Shown in pieces: positions 35,436 through 48,000 of a stretch of DNA of 64,000 nucleotides; the stretch's first letter is position 1; every line of letters starts with the position of its first letter. This DNA is from Archegozetes longisetosus (Eukaryota > Arthropoda > Arachnida > Sarcoptiformes > Trhypochthoniidae). The notes below the pieces were generated by a model, which searched no databases, was not told where the DNA came from, and worked only from the letters and a program-made list of their open reading frames with translations. The DNA lies in NCBI GenBank assembly GCA_018873245.2, contig JAEMBT020000007.1:10623129-10687128 (forward strand). Direction: 5' to 3'. The position numbers were made by a program, and so were the translations under genes.

Positions 35436-35795
35436 TTTAGTTAAACTTTTGTTTGTTTGACTCTCTATTAATCTGTTTGAATTAACGAGAATATATTCTA
35501 ATTTAATTGGTTTTGGTGTATCCTTATTTTGTGAAATATTAAAGGATCTGTAACTAAAACAACAGATGTTTCAAATTATCAATTATTTGAAATAACCAGT
35601 AAAATGAAAAAGACACTTATAATCAATTTAATAGATATATTGCAGCTAAAAGATAAAATAACCTTCAATGTCGTTAAGCAACGTATTAGGCACTTTTCAC
35701 TTATTCAATTTGAGGCTTTTGTAAGAATAGCATTTGTTAGTCATTTAAAACAATTTGAAAAACTGCAGTTAAACAAAGTCTGTTACTTCAATGAC

Positions 35796-35985
35796 TAGGG
35801 TCAACAAAAGGAGGTAAAACCTACTTTTCATTGGCTTTCCCACTTTGGCGGATTCATTGATTTCTGCATTGATCATGAACTAAGGGTCATTTTAAAGCAT
35901 ATTTAATTTTGCCACTTTCCTGATTTTCAATCCCACTTCCCTCCCCGCTTTTGCAATTTGAATTGCCTCTAAACTGTTGGCCTTA
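35796..35985. mobile_element. 190-bp MITE with 8-bp TSD upstream of copy B
   Basis: The ends TA[GA]GG[TC]CAACA are inverted copies, and a perfect octamer TCAATGAC flanks the insert (35788-35795 and 35986-35993). Unit A has a single TCAATGAC at the equivalent place (near 32588), so this insertion happened after the units duplicated. The 8-bp duplication suggests hAT-type mobilisation. No coding capacity. Confidence 0.85.
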
Positions 35986-36474
35986 TCAATGACACTAAGT
36001 TTTTCATAATTGATTATTTGGCTCAAGTTTACTGATCAGTGATCACACTCACAGTTGCTGTATATCACTATCTATCACTTTAACTATTATAAAAAATAAA
36101 TTATAGATTAGTTTTTCACGATCTATGGCAAGTTTTTTAGAGATTAAATTTTTAACAGTTATAAACTTAATTTCATTTCTTATAAAATTTTTAAATAATT
36201 ATTATAACTCATAAAATAATTAATATTTACTTTATATTTTGGTGACTATTGCGTTTGTAATACAGTATTAAAACACGGAATCTGAAATGCTTCTGAGTTT
36301 CATTTTTAAATATTTTGCGAAAAAGAAGCTTAAATTGGAAAAGGATTTACATTGACTCCATTGACAGATATAACATACCGTAGTAGATATCGAACATCAA
36401 AAGTAAAGAGTAATTCATAACTATTTCACAAACTATAAGCAATTTACTTAAACTATAAATAATTGAATTTGGAT

Positions 36475-37323
36475 TTAGTATTTGATGGCTGGGAAATCTT
36501 TGATAGCCTGTTTAAACTCTTTCTCATATTTATCATTCCAACCAAATGCTTGTGTGGCCAAACTCTTCAAGTTGGTCTGAGCAGCACCACTCCAGAAATG
36601 AAAGAACTCTCCATAATTCATGTCTCGAGTGTATTGTGATCTGTTATCACCTGACAGACGATTCTTCGGGAAATGTTTCGATAACAGTTCAAAAAAGCCA
36701 TTTAATACTTTAGAACCTCCATGTTTGCTGTAGATGGGATAAAACCAATCTCTAAACCAATAAGTGTTGGCCCGCGGGAAGTTGTCGTGATTCTGCACCT
36801 GCATGTTGTACCATCGTTTTACATCTTCAGCACGATTAAGAGCATTATACACATCATATATAAAGATTTCAGCCCACTTACTATCTTTCCAAATACCAAA
36901 AGCAGGTGAGTTATGGACACCATGTGAAGATCCCTTAACTATATGTGCGATTTCATGAGTCGAAATATCGAGATCATTTCCACGACCAGAAGTCCAGCCA
37001 TCTTTACTGGGTGATCCACAATCGATGACACTTCTATAATCATGACTGCCGTCGAATGTTGTTGATGGATGTCCTCCACCATATTTCCCTGCATGAAATA
37101 TAGCGTACAATCTGTTATCTCCACCGAAAGATCCATAAACTCTTTTAGTGTAAACCCAAACATCGTGCAAGTATTTAAAGGGCCACTTAATAGATTTATC
37201 GACATCGTTGTCGAAATAAATGGCGACCTCATTATCTAAATAAACACGTGATAGTAATTGTCTATGTTCGAACCAATGTTCCTGCCATTGCTTCGGAGGG
37301 TCGACCGCAAAACTTTTACTAAC
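36475..37323 (-). CDS. Secreted HExxH metallopeptidase-like protein, copy C main exon
   Basis: An intact 849-base exon, exactly the length of copy B's exon 2, opens after an acceptor (CTTATAG) with VSKSFAVDPPKQWQEHW and ends at a stop at the same place. It keeps STHEIAHIVKGSSHG and the other conserved blocks. Differences from B are scattered substitutions (for example E to K after HEIAHIV), which suggests constraint rather than decay. It has no exon 1 like that of A or B nearby: the upstream region is diverged. Instead, the exons at 38508-38859, encoding a signal peptide and a crystallin-like domain, end in a phase-0 donor and can be joined to it without a frame break. That would give a 380-residue two-domain secreted protein. 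Alternatively this copy has lost its first exon and is silent. Confidence 0.8.
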   Translation of the reverse strand, partial: VSKSFAVDPPKQWQEHWFEHRQLLSRVYLDNEVAIYFDNDVDKSIKWPFKYLHDVWVYTKRVYGSFGGDNRLYAIFHAGKYGGGHPSTTFDGSHDYRSVIDCGSPSKDGWTSGRGNDLDISTHEIAHIVKGSSHGVHNSPAFGIWKDSKWAEIFIYDVYNALNRAEDVKRWYNMQVQNHDNFPRANTYWFRDWFYPIYSKHGGSKVLNGFFELLSKHFPKNRLSGDNRSQYTRDMNYGEFFHFWSGAAQTNLKSLATQAFGWNDKYEKEFKQAIKDFPAIKY

Positions 37324-38492
37324 CTATAAGTTAAGATTGAATCCCATTATCAAAATCGAGCAAATGTTTTTGATGAATCGTTTGTTTTGGATTTCATCTT
37401 TCAGATAGGACAGAACTTCATAGTAGCGATATATTGTTTATTTATCTAAATTGGATCTAACATATTGAATGCTTTGGTCTTTTCTCTAATGCAAAATCTG
37501 TTAAGCGAATATGTATTCGACACCTGAGACATAAAGTCTGACTTAATGTGTATATTTCCGTAGAATCGATTCTTCGAATATGCAGTGTGGCTCTATCTTA
37601 TCTTTTTATGAGTCAATTTATGTTTTCTGCTTATAAAGCATCTATAAAAATATATTGATTATTAGATTCATGTGCAACTCGTTCTCGTTCTCATTAATCT
37701 AATGTTTAGTATGAGTTTTCTCTTTTCACAAGATTAACTTAGAAGTATTTTTCGACAAATACGGGTATTTTAAACAAGATTATAAGTAAATAATTTGTGA
37801 GAGCTCTTTACAAATTAATTTTGAGTTTAGCCAACGACCACAAAGTTCATTCAAGTAGTATATCTACGATCGCGTGTCTAATCACAAGATTATTTGTAAT
37901 TTGAACTTTAGTTTCTATTGACTTGATTACAAAGATCACATTAATGTTCACTTTTATAAATATTTTCGCCAATTTTTGATTCTCTCGCTTCAGTAACATA
38001 TTTACCAAACTCTAAACTTAATCTCTAATAGTTTTCGTAAAATGATTTAACAAATTATAATTTACGAACTCAAATCTACTTAAGAGATTCGTTTATTAAA
38101 GGCGAGTACAGTAAAAGTAAGAATTATTTGCACATTTGAGAGCATAATGCGTCTATTCCCAGCTCATTGATTGGTCAGTCAATTGAACTTTAGACACAAG
38201 TCAATATTTTATTTAACTTTGATTTGAAAACAAAGACCATCAATTTCCCGAAAGTCATTCTACTAATGTCTTTTAACTTTTCAAATTGACGCAATTTAGA
38301 CTGAACTCAACTTATTTTAAAAGAAATAGCTCCTAAAAGACACTCGCAATTCGGGGTTTCAAGTCAGAGGTTTGATTGTATACTCCGAATGTGTAGGTAA
38401 TTATGACCTTTGCTGTACATTAATATACGATGGAGTATTCTGGAGATCAAAGTATTAATGCATATGGACAGCAATGAGCTTATGTATGCAAA
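37324..38492. other. Probable intron or spacer between copy C and crystallin exons
   Basis: Contains no gene. Around 38007-38105 it resembles part of copy B's intron (TCTC-AATAGTT motifs and neighbours), which supports its being a homologous, longer intron. A minus-strand ATG near 38147 opens MLSNVQIILTFTVLA, a possible alternative signal peptide, but its donor would be the poor ACTGTACTC. Confidence 0.5.
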
Positions 38493-38859
38493 TTAGATAT
38501 GTCTTACAGTTTGACAGTCACTTATAGATGAAACGACATCATTGAAGTCTCCCAAGTGACTTATGTCCTTTTCAGCTTTCATAGAATGTCCTAAACAGTC
38601 ATCGCTTGTGTATAACTTTATGCAATCAATTATCTTGAGAGAGGATGCTGTTTTGTCCAGAGATTTTGGAAGTTTAGTGCAGTTCTTGAACTGGATATGT
38701 TGACAATATCCTGAGAATTACGTATTAGTGCTTAATGTGTTTACTATAAATAGTTAGAACATTCATACCTCGATAGTTACTATCTTTGCACAACTTAACT
38801 GTACCGCTATAACAGTATGAAACTAGACTAATAAGACTTACAATTATCAAAAGCTTCAT
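38493..38859 (-). CDS. Secreted beta/gamma-crystallin-like domain protein
   Basis: Too short for simple ORF finding. Exon 1 (38769-38859) and exon 2 (to 38710) are joined by a 58-base intron with donor GAG|GTATGA and acceptor TTCTCAG. The product begins MKLLIIVSLISLVSYCYS, a signal peptide, then TVKLCKDSNYRGYCQHIQF. Two motifs in the order of a beta/gamma-crystallin domain follow: aromatic/Gly turn plus TASSLK, then LYTSDDCLG plus LGDFNDVVSSISDC. NDxxSS is the calcium-binding signature of microbial and invertebrate members; the first motif has DKxxSS instead. Six cysteines lie after the signal peptide. Read alone it ends at TAA 38493 (102 residues). A donor-like CAAACT|GTAAGA at 38508/38507, in phase 0, would skip the last four codons and join copy C's exon, which I think is at least as likely. 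Confidence 0.65.
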
Positions 38860-41800
38860 TCCAACCTATATATATTCTCTTATTCAATATTTAACGATTA
38901 CTACTGATTAATATCTGTACGTACATTAAGTCAAACTAATATTAATGCAACTGTTTTATTGCATTATTAGTAGAATCAAATGAGCACAACAGATGTACAG
39001 CTCGTTTTGTTCGAATTATGCTTAAACCCGAAACTATTGGTCATACTTCCAGATCAGAAATTAAAGGAATTGTCAAATAGTCAAATTTAATTTATTTGTT
39101 TGTGGTTAACAGCTTAAAAACCTGCATCACAAACCCTTATTAACTAAGCTGTTAACAAACAATTTTTATTGCCAGTAATCGTATGAAAGTTTGTTTATTT
39201 AAAAATCTTTATCGTCTAATATTTTTTCTAAGAATTTGATACTTTGCCTTCAGAAAACTACTCCTTACTCATTATTTACGGGTTTTTGCAAAACATATTT
39301 CGTGGAAAGAAACTGTACTAATATTAGGTTTATGTAACCAAAGTAAAAGGCTTTATAGTCAATTTTATGTAATTATAGTCTACTTAATACTATGCGCCAA
39401 ATTAAAAAAAAAGCAAATAATGGTCGATAACTTTTTTTGTTCAATCATTCATAAGAGAAAATTGACTAACTCAATATACGAATAAGTCTGTGATTCAAAA
39501 GTTACAATCAATTTAGACTCATTCTTAAGCTAACAGTCACAATAATAATGCTTAAAATGCCTGACTATAAACTTTTCTGGACATAACTTATGTTTGAAAA
39601 GTACTCAAAATATTATTTACTTGTACATTATTTCTGTTAACTTTTATGTTGCGATTAATATATTAAGTTTTTATTAACATATTTAACACTGACTTATGAG
39701 TGAATGGAGTTATATTGTATGATAGAAGCAGTTTAAAACACTTATAAAATACTTATTTGAAAGGTTTTAAAGAATAAATTAAGGGACTTATTAGCTATTG
39801 AAAAAAACCGAACTGATCATAGACTCAATGTTATAGAAAGGCATAACAAAAACTAAGCAATTAAATGATCAATTTAAGGTTCAATCTTACTGTTGAAAGC
39901 ATCCATACAAATATTCTTTAAGTGATCAGTTGAAAAGAGTAGCTCAAAAAGTAAATTAAAATAATGCAGAAGTAGTCGTATCAGTCAATTGGGATTTGAT
40001 AGAAGAGAGAACTTAAAGTAATAACCTATTACTAATGGCTATCTCTTAAAGCAGTTAAGACAATTGACCAAATACGAATACGAGAATATGTTGGAAGTTT
40101 TTTTGGCAAATCTGCTTCATATATTGTGTGTGAAGCAAACAAAATTAACTTATGCCCAAAGAGTTTTATATGAAAAACATTTGTTAAATGCTATATCATA
40201 TAAAACGAATTATTTGAAATTTGCAGTTTTTGTACAACTTTAAAAATCTTGTTTCAATGACTCGCAAAAGTAAATTTTTCTTAAACAAGCCGGAATCGTT
40301 TTAATGGCTGGTCATTTGAAATATAGTTAAACCTATGAGTTTTCAGAAGAAATAAATGAGTCGTAGCATTACATCCTAAAACTTATAGAGTTAATCATAT
40401 CGAACGACAGAACGTGATAACAACCAAGGACTATATTTATCGAAAACTCCAAACAATTAGTTCAATATAAAAAGGCTAAAAATTGAAACCTGGGCTTAAT
40501 CAATTGGGTCCTAATTAATTGTGTATTTGGTCGTATTGCTGAGAATCATACTCGCGTTCAATATTTCAAAAATGATCTATCATTTGACTGCAACAATTTA
40601 TTAATAAACTATAGAAGTTTGAAAAGTTTATAAAAGATTAGAATTTGTTACTATGCTTAAAAAACTGGCTGAACAGAATAAAAACTTGCATATACTTTGA
40701 TGTATAGCATTGAACGCATGCTTTACATATGTTATCAATGTTTTGAATGTGAATATATATCCATAAATTTTGTCGAAACAATTGTTTTACGCACAGTACA
40801 CAGTTATTAATTTTCATTCTTCTTTTGTAATGTTTTATCCAAACTCTCAGTTGGCTACAAAATTTTCTTCAGGAATAAAATAGTTGACATTTATTTTGTA
40901 TTTAAGCTGTTTTGATAACTATTATTTCGTTGATGTTTCGCTGGATTAGTTTGACAAATACTCCCGAGACCAATTATGATGTCTTAAATAAAAAGAACTT
41001 CTATTTAAAATATTACTTACACTCAAATTCTTAAATAAGTTCAAAACCCAGAAAGTGCTCAGAAATGGTGAAAATCAAAGGTTGGTTAACATTATTTGAT
41101 GAACTAAATGCGCTCAAATTGATGTCACAAATTAACACTACGTGAAGAAAGTTTTCATCATAAACATAATTACAGATAACTGAATATTTGCCTGAAGCAA
41201 ATGAGAAAACTCATCAATAATCATCACACAAAAAGCCATATCATTGAATTTGTTATCTGACAAGACTTATCATTAAGTTGCTAACTGTACATCTTTACGA
41301 AAAATAATTAATGTTAGACTAATGAGAGAGAGATATAAGTCTCTTATGAATTGTTTCTGATGCAAACAATCTAAATATTACAGAAGTTACTTAAGAGATA
41401 AACAACTTATGTCAAGTTTCCGTGTATTATTTTTAGAAGTATTGATTCAGAAGCGTTTTCTAACAAATATGACTAGTGTTGTAGTCCTCAAACCAGTGAT
41501 AGATTATTTAAATGGTATAAACTATTCTGTGAAATATTGATTTTTGTATAGGTTTACATTGTTAAGTCTAATTACTTATGTGTATTATTGAAATGTAAGC
41601 AATAGAATAACAAATCAGATATACTGATCAACAAAAAGCTTGATGATTCTACTTTCATTCTGGAAAATATATTTTTTAACCACTTTCTCAAAATGCAGCT
41701 TAGTTCTTTATCCCAATTTACTTTTAAGCCTCAAACCAATAATCCATTACTTATTCATTGGTTTGAGGGTTTATTATTGTTGCATTTAAGAATCATATTG

Positions 41801-44177
41801 AATATTATCTCAGAAAAAAAGCTTTCCTTCACTTTAATATTTTTTACAAGCTTTGAAAATGATTCTTAATTTAATGAATAGCTCGCAAAATGATACTAGA
41901 AATGTTGAGATTGGCATCAAATATTTTCATTTGCAACACGTGTTTGTAATCCCATTACCATATGTTTTGTATGCAAATGTTTCTTTAGTAAAGGAATATC
42001 AAACATTTTAGATAAAACCATAAGAATACTCACTAAACTTATTATGAAACCTATTTTCAATGAAAAGCTTACTATGACTGAGGCAACTTATCAACAGAAA
42101 TGGCGAGAGTTTATTATCGGAGAAGTTGCAGACAAAGACACCATTGTTATTATATATCTTTAATCACAAACTGGGAACAAGTTATGTAAAAACAAGTTGA
42201 TTATGAGCTCAAAAAATACAATAGATTTTTAACACGACCCAAAGTAAAATCATTATTTTTACTCTTCACAATAAAAATAAAGATTGTTTAGAATAAAAAT
42301 ATTTCATTAATTATAATTACTAATAATATTTAACATGAAGTACTCTCATCTGTGTGAATGTGTGTTTTCATGATTGGTAGTCAAATGTTTTCCTCTGTGG
42401 CCTCTAATCATTGACCCGAAAGTTAAGCTCTCTCTACGGACGAAATTTGTGTTTAGTATGCTATAAACAAGCGTATATGATAATAATTTTTGTGTTGCGC
42501 CAAATCTATCCACTTATCAACATCATAACCATTAAGAATGAACTAACTACTGGTATTAGAATTAAACAATAATTATCCGTAATATGTGAATCCACCCTTT
42601 TTGGAGACTTAGTCATACTTGAGTTATAACAATTTGATTCTGGAATGTTGGCGTTCGTGCTTTATCTAAACCATTTGCTCAAATGTCCAATCAAACGTTG
42701 AACTAATTTAGTCTCTCATTAGCAAAAATTCAATTAAAAACCTTTTCGTAATTTATATTCTGTATTATAATTGTTGTAAAATAAAATAAAGATAAGAATA
42801 TTGCTCTCCAAACAATATTTTCGTCATTAATTAAAGTAGTTAAACCCTAAAATTGACGATCAATATAACCATATCTAAGGCTAAGACACACTCCTTAAAT
42901 TACTTGGTAGTCAAATGATTTAAGTGATTAGTTAAAACTTGCAGTCATTAATGAAACCAAAATAATTAATTATAAAATTAATACAATAGTTTGCTTGAAA
43001 CATGAATAAATTGCCGTGCCGAAAGTGCTAAATTAGTGGCAAGCATATAAGTTAATATAGAAACTGAAATATATTTCGATTTTTGTGAGCGCCCAATACA
43101 GTACCTCATGCGCAGCATCTTTACAATTGCATTACTATCGGTCACATAGAGCTATTCCTATGCTTTCTTTGTTCATTTCGCATTTGAACCTTTTTCTCAA
43201 ATAGCGTCTTAGCGCTGGATTCTGGTCGAAGATTAATCTATGAAAATACTTGCTACAAGTTTATTCAATATATGTAACTTATAAGCTATTTGAGCTGTAA
43301 ATAAATTAGTTTAACAATAATTTGTGTGACTCTATCTTTCTATTTTTGTGAAAATTTTCCTACTTCTTATTTTTGCTTATGTTCAGTTCATAACTTTCTC
43401 TTTGATCCAATACTCAACTAAATAATACTAAACTAACGGTAAGTTTTCACTATTGTTTGTTAGCTGTTCGAAAACCCCAAGCGTTTCAAAGTGAAAGCCT
43501 TGCATTTTTTGTGATAATTTACACTTAAAACTCTTCTGAGAACTAACAAATTAGTTATAAAATTGATTAAATAATAATCGGACATTTAAGATATATTTGA
43601 AAATTAAGAAAATTTGAAAACTTGGGTTATGTTCGTTAACTTCTAAATTTATGTTTGTTTATAAATTGAGTATAACTGAGCGCTTCCCCAAATTTGTGTT
43701 GAAACAGATGTGAGAAATACCTATTTTCATCTTCTAATTATAATCTTCCTCCATATCAGTTGGTTATCAACAAAACTCAAGGCCTCAATGCAAATATTGT
43801 AAAAGTAATTCAAATTTTTTATTTTGATTAATGGTTTGATGTTTAAATTATTTTCAAACTTTAACTGAACGGATCATCAATTCTTAAATAGGTTTGGCTC
43901 ATTTAGTTACGCAAAATTAAACTAATTTTTATCGAAACTTGTATTGAGTTATTCAGAGCCGCATAACTGGTAGAAAATAAATATTGTTTTATATTATATT
44001 TTAAATTACTTTGTTTGTGGATCATTTGGAAAGACTGCAAACTAATAGAATGAGTCTTCAATTGGGGACAAGAAAATTAATCAGTTTCGTGGAATTGAAA
44101 TTTTTCAAATTGCAATTCATTAATATATTGTACTTTTAAGCTCCAAAAATTGATTCATTTTGATTGAGATAAGCTCT
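38860..44177. other. Gene-free stretch
   Basis: Over 5 kb of AT-rich DNA upstream of the crystallin exons. No frame above 60 codons, no terminal-repeat pairs and no convincing exons were found. TATATATATTC lies immediately upstream of the crystallin ATG (38867), too close to the start to serve as its TATA box. Confidence 0.55.
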
Positions 44178-45017
44178 TTATTTGACAGAATATTTAATTA
44201 ATACGGAAAGTTGACTCGTTTCAAAAATACTTCTAATCATTGGCGGCAGCGTTAATGCTGAAAAAATGTTCAACTTTTGTCTCTTTTCAATCTCCGAATA
44301 AAGCCATATAAGCCTTCGGCGTAAACGTTCAGATATACGCCAGATTTGAGACTCGGAAATTAACACTTCGTGTAATTAATTAAATATTAACCAAGAGATA
44401 GGTCTCGCTCTACAATTGACTCAACAGTCATATCCAAACAAATTCATATATTTATTAACTAATACTTTAGAGTATAATTTGAATAACAATATGATTTGAG
44501 TTATTGTTCACACTAAATAATAAATCAAAAGTTTTTTTTGCATAAATACTTATAAATTGCACGAATAAATCATTCATATTATTATGTTGTTTAATGTGAG
44601 ACTTTTGTATTGTGTGATGCCTGAGGAGCAGATTCACAGTTTTCTGAACAGATCAAGTTTTCTCTTCATCCAGCTTAATGCTATTCTATTCAAAATTGCT
44701 TCATAAATAGTAATTATTACGTCGTATTTTATCCCAAAAACCTGTCTTAGTAGCGAATTTTGAATACTTTCAGAATTGAAATACGTGATGAAAAGACAGA
44801 TCAATAATAAAGAGAATCCATGCAATGAGTCAATTATTGTAAAAAACTTATTTGAAGCATAAAAATTTGATAGATTTCGTAAAACGTGAGTTAGTTTTAT
44901 CTCACGAAATGTTATCGTTGAGAGAGAACTAAAATTGAACAGTTCATGACTACCTGCCATATATTTTAGATATTTACATAATCGGTAATAGTTTGAGATG
45001 TAAAAACTTCTACTCAA
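44178..45017 (-). pseudogene. Possible decayed gustatory-receptor-like gene
   Basis: Two minus-strand frames, 44634-45017 (127 codons) and 44178-44366 (62 codons), lie 270 bases apart. The first has REIKLTHVLRNLSNFYASNK followed by FTIIDSLHGFSLLLICLFIT, resembling the helix and transmembrane segment 5 of arthropod gustatory receptors, where a charged L-rich helix precedes an N/D-x-x-[FH]-G-x-x-LLL segment. The second ends NIFSALTLPPMIRSIFETSQ then LSVLIKYSVK, similar in position to the final transmembrane segment, though the TYxxxxxQ signature is degraded. No splice pair joining the two is clear, and the rest of a seven-helix receptor is missing. It may be a receptor fragment, or chance frames. 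Confidence 0.25.
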
Positions 45018-48000
45018 ATCAGTTGTTATTCTCGTGTGCCATAGCGTTCAATTTTGCTTTTAGTGTATTAAAAAACAAAATTGACTACTACAATATATTA
45101 AAATCAAAATTAACCAAACTTTATAGCCTTTTTCACTTATTAAACTACTTTTAACCCAAATTCAATAGTTATTCACTTATGTTACTAATTAAGCAAATTA
45201 TATGTTAGCATTCAATGCACAAAATTCAGTCAGCAAATAAATACTATAATGAGATTGTACTGTATTTGTGATACTTATGAAGGTCTTATCGAAATTTCAC
45301 TCAGTTCTACCTTCTCTCTATAAGAAGAAAGTTTTCTGACAGATTCTTATTATCAACAGTATTCGGCGATTGTTATTGAAATCCCTTTCCTATTGTTTAG
45401 CAGATAAAGTACTTCGGAGACCATATGATGATAGCCAAAGATCAAATTTAACCCTTTGAGTACTGTTCGAGTGAAATTGAAAGCCAAATATCATTACTAT
45501 CAGGCTGTTCACAAATGTTCGACATTTATAACCGTGAGTTCAATCCATGAGCTCCAAAATTATTTGAGCATGAACTGATCCCAAGTTCTTTGATGGAATT
45601 AACCAATTAGTGAAAAATCACTACAACTTAAATGCTCAATAGATTTGCCAGGATTTTAGCTCGTTCATTAACGATGAATTTATCATGAAGTTCAAACTAT
45701 AATATTAGTAAGTTTTTAAGAGTTTGATCATATAATCCGATGACAAATCATAGGATTGAATATACAGAGTCTTTCTTGTTGCACGCCACATTATTGTCTA
45801 TTTCAAGATTCCAGATTGGTAGTTTTCCTTCAGTTAAAAGTACAACTAAACCACTATAATAGGAGTAAAGCGTAAATAAACAAAAACAAACACGTGCAAT
45901 AATAAAAATTATAATTATCACTATTTATGAAATTTTCCATTTGAAAGTTTTTACTGTAATTTTTATATGCAGTGGACTATAAGAAAAGCTCTCTATTATT
46001 GACTTGTTGGCCGTAGAACATAGATATTGAGCGCAAATTCAAACCGATTCGCAGTATTATCAAAATTGAGCCACATTACAGTATGGCTCACTTATTATTA
46101 ACTAAAACCACTCTAATTCCCTCTTTGATTGAAGATTGAAAAACTCTAAGAAATATAAGCTATCAGTTATGTCGTAAGCCTTGAGCTTGAGTTAGATCAG
46201 AGCCGCCTTTCACTTTCTATATACTGAACGAAACACATCTCAAGAGATTTTTTAGTATCGAAAACAATTTGGGTTTGATCTATCGCGTAGGATTTCCAAT
46301 CTTTTGGTCATTACATTAATATTTATCCCAAAACTCATTAATAATTATGACATTGAATAACTTTGTCCGCATATTATTCTGTCATTAATTCTGTTGTTGT
46401 CACAATTATATGATCTGAAGTCGTATTTTCCTTCAATTAGACTTTAATTAACAACTATTAACTTCAATTAGAGTATGTTTTTTCAGCTGAAAAAATCATT
46501 TTCAAAATTATATGAATTTTCCTTTTGTTCAAAGTGGACTACAAGTTTTAATGATTGCTTAGATTACTATTGTTAGATTATATACACTTGGCCTAAAAGC
46601 CAAGTCTATAAGCTTTAAAGTTGTTATACTTTAGTCTAAAACAGTGGACTTTAACTTTCCTCTATATTTAGTTCTAATGAATCTGCTCTAAATTGTTCAG
46701 AGACATTATTATCATGTTCAGTAGTTTAAAGGATTTTAAGCGTTCAAGTTATACTTGTCTTGCTAAATGATTCGTCAAAATATGTTCTGTTCTTTCAAAT
46801 ATTGCTTCTTTAAGAAATGTGATTGTAAACTTTTCAAAGTATGACTTTTAAGTGTTTAAAGCACGAGGTAACTCAGTCTCAAAGTTAACATTGTAAATAT
46901 TTTTCTCCTTTATTATTCCTTAATCGAGTTAACGTTTGCAAAGCCATCACTTTTGTCAGAATACAATTTGATGTTTGTTTTGAGCGCTTGTTTGTTCTTT
47001 GAATTACTTTTTCTTCATTAATAGTTAAATTTATTAAACTTCTTATTCAGTGTTTATTGTGTTTCAATAACACGATATGATAGCTTATTGCAAATTTTGC
47101 TTAACTTAATACTTAATATTCTTATGAGTTAGAAATAGAATAAAAGTTTATGTAAAGTAGTTCTTACTCTACAGTTTACATAAATTTAACCAAAACTATC
47201 TGCAGTTCTGTTGCTTGTGAAAATGTTAGTAATAGCTATAATTTATATGTTGACAAATTTGATGGTAGTGCTTAATAATATTATGCCAGTTATGCGCTCA
47301 TATAAAACTTATTATTTATAAAATTTGTCTGTCAAATTATAAGTCTAAACATAAAGCATTAAATATAGCTTTGTAATACTAACTGGTCAGAGTAATTTTA
47401 TCCAAATCTAACAAGATTCTGGCTTTATAAGCTTTATTCTTAAGCTTTAATTAAAAATGTAGTTCAACATAAGACCTTTGTTCTCCCTTTAATACTAAAG
47501 TTACCTAATGCTCTTGTGACTTTGTATCGCAATATATATCATAAGGCATTCTTAATATTTAATAAAGTATTGTAAAAATGGAAATACATGTAATGTTCCA
47601 CTGTATAGTTTCACTTGTCTCACAACAAATGTCTGCTTTGCCAATAAGATATCTGAACCCAAACTAATAAGTAAAGCTGAGAAGAGCTCAAGCTTGCTAC
47701 TCAGTCACAAAACATATAAATGTGAGCGATTGATCAGCTTGAATCGAACTAAATTTGGAGGAAAAATCAGAAATGAAACATTTTTAGTTTGGTAGATTGA
47801 AAATATTAATTCAGTTTTGCATTATTGAAACTTTTGACCAGTAGCTGAAGTGGTGTTGGCCTGGAGCAAACAGTGATCATATTTGCTGGCAACTAGCCAT
47901 ATATATATATTTATAAAGGCCAAATACATATACTTTATTGAAGTTACTCATACTTGAGCCAATTTTATATGCTAAGTATAGACTGGATATTAAGTTATAA

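Noticed and set aside
33869-37232. Plus-strand 110-codon and minus-strand 78-136-codon ORFs over copies B and C
   Set aside because: Alternate-frame shadows of the HExxH exons, recurring in each paralogue only because the DNA is duplicated.
38860-38880. TATATATATTC as TATA box of the crystallin gene
   Set aside because: It ends only about eight bases before the ATG, leaving no room for a transcription start and 5' UTR.
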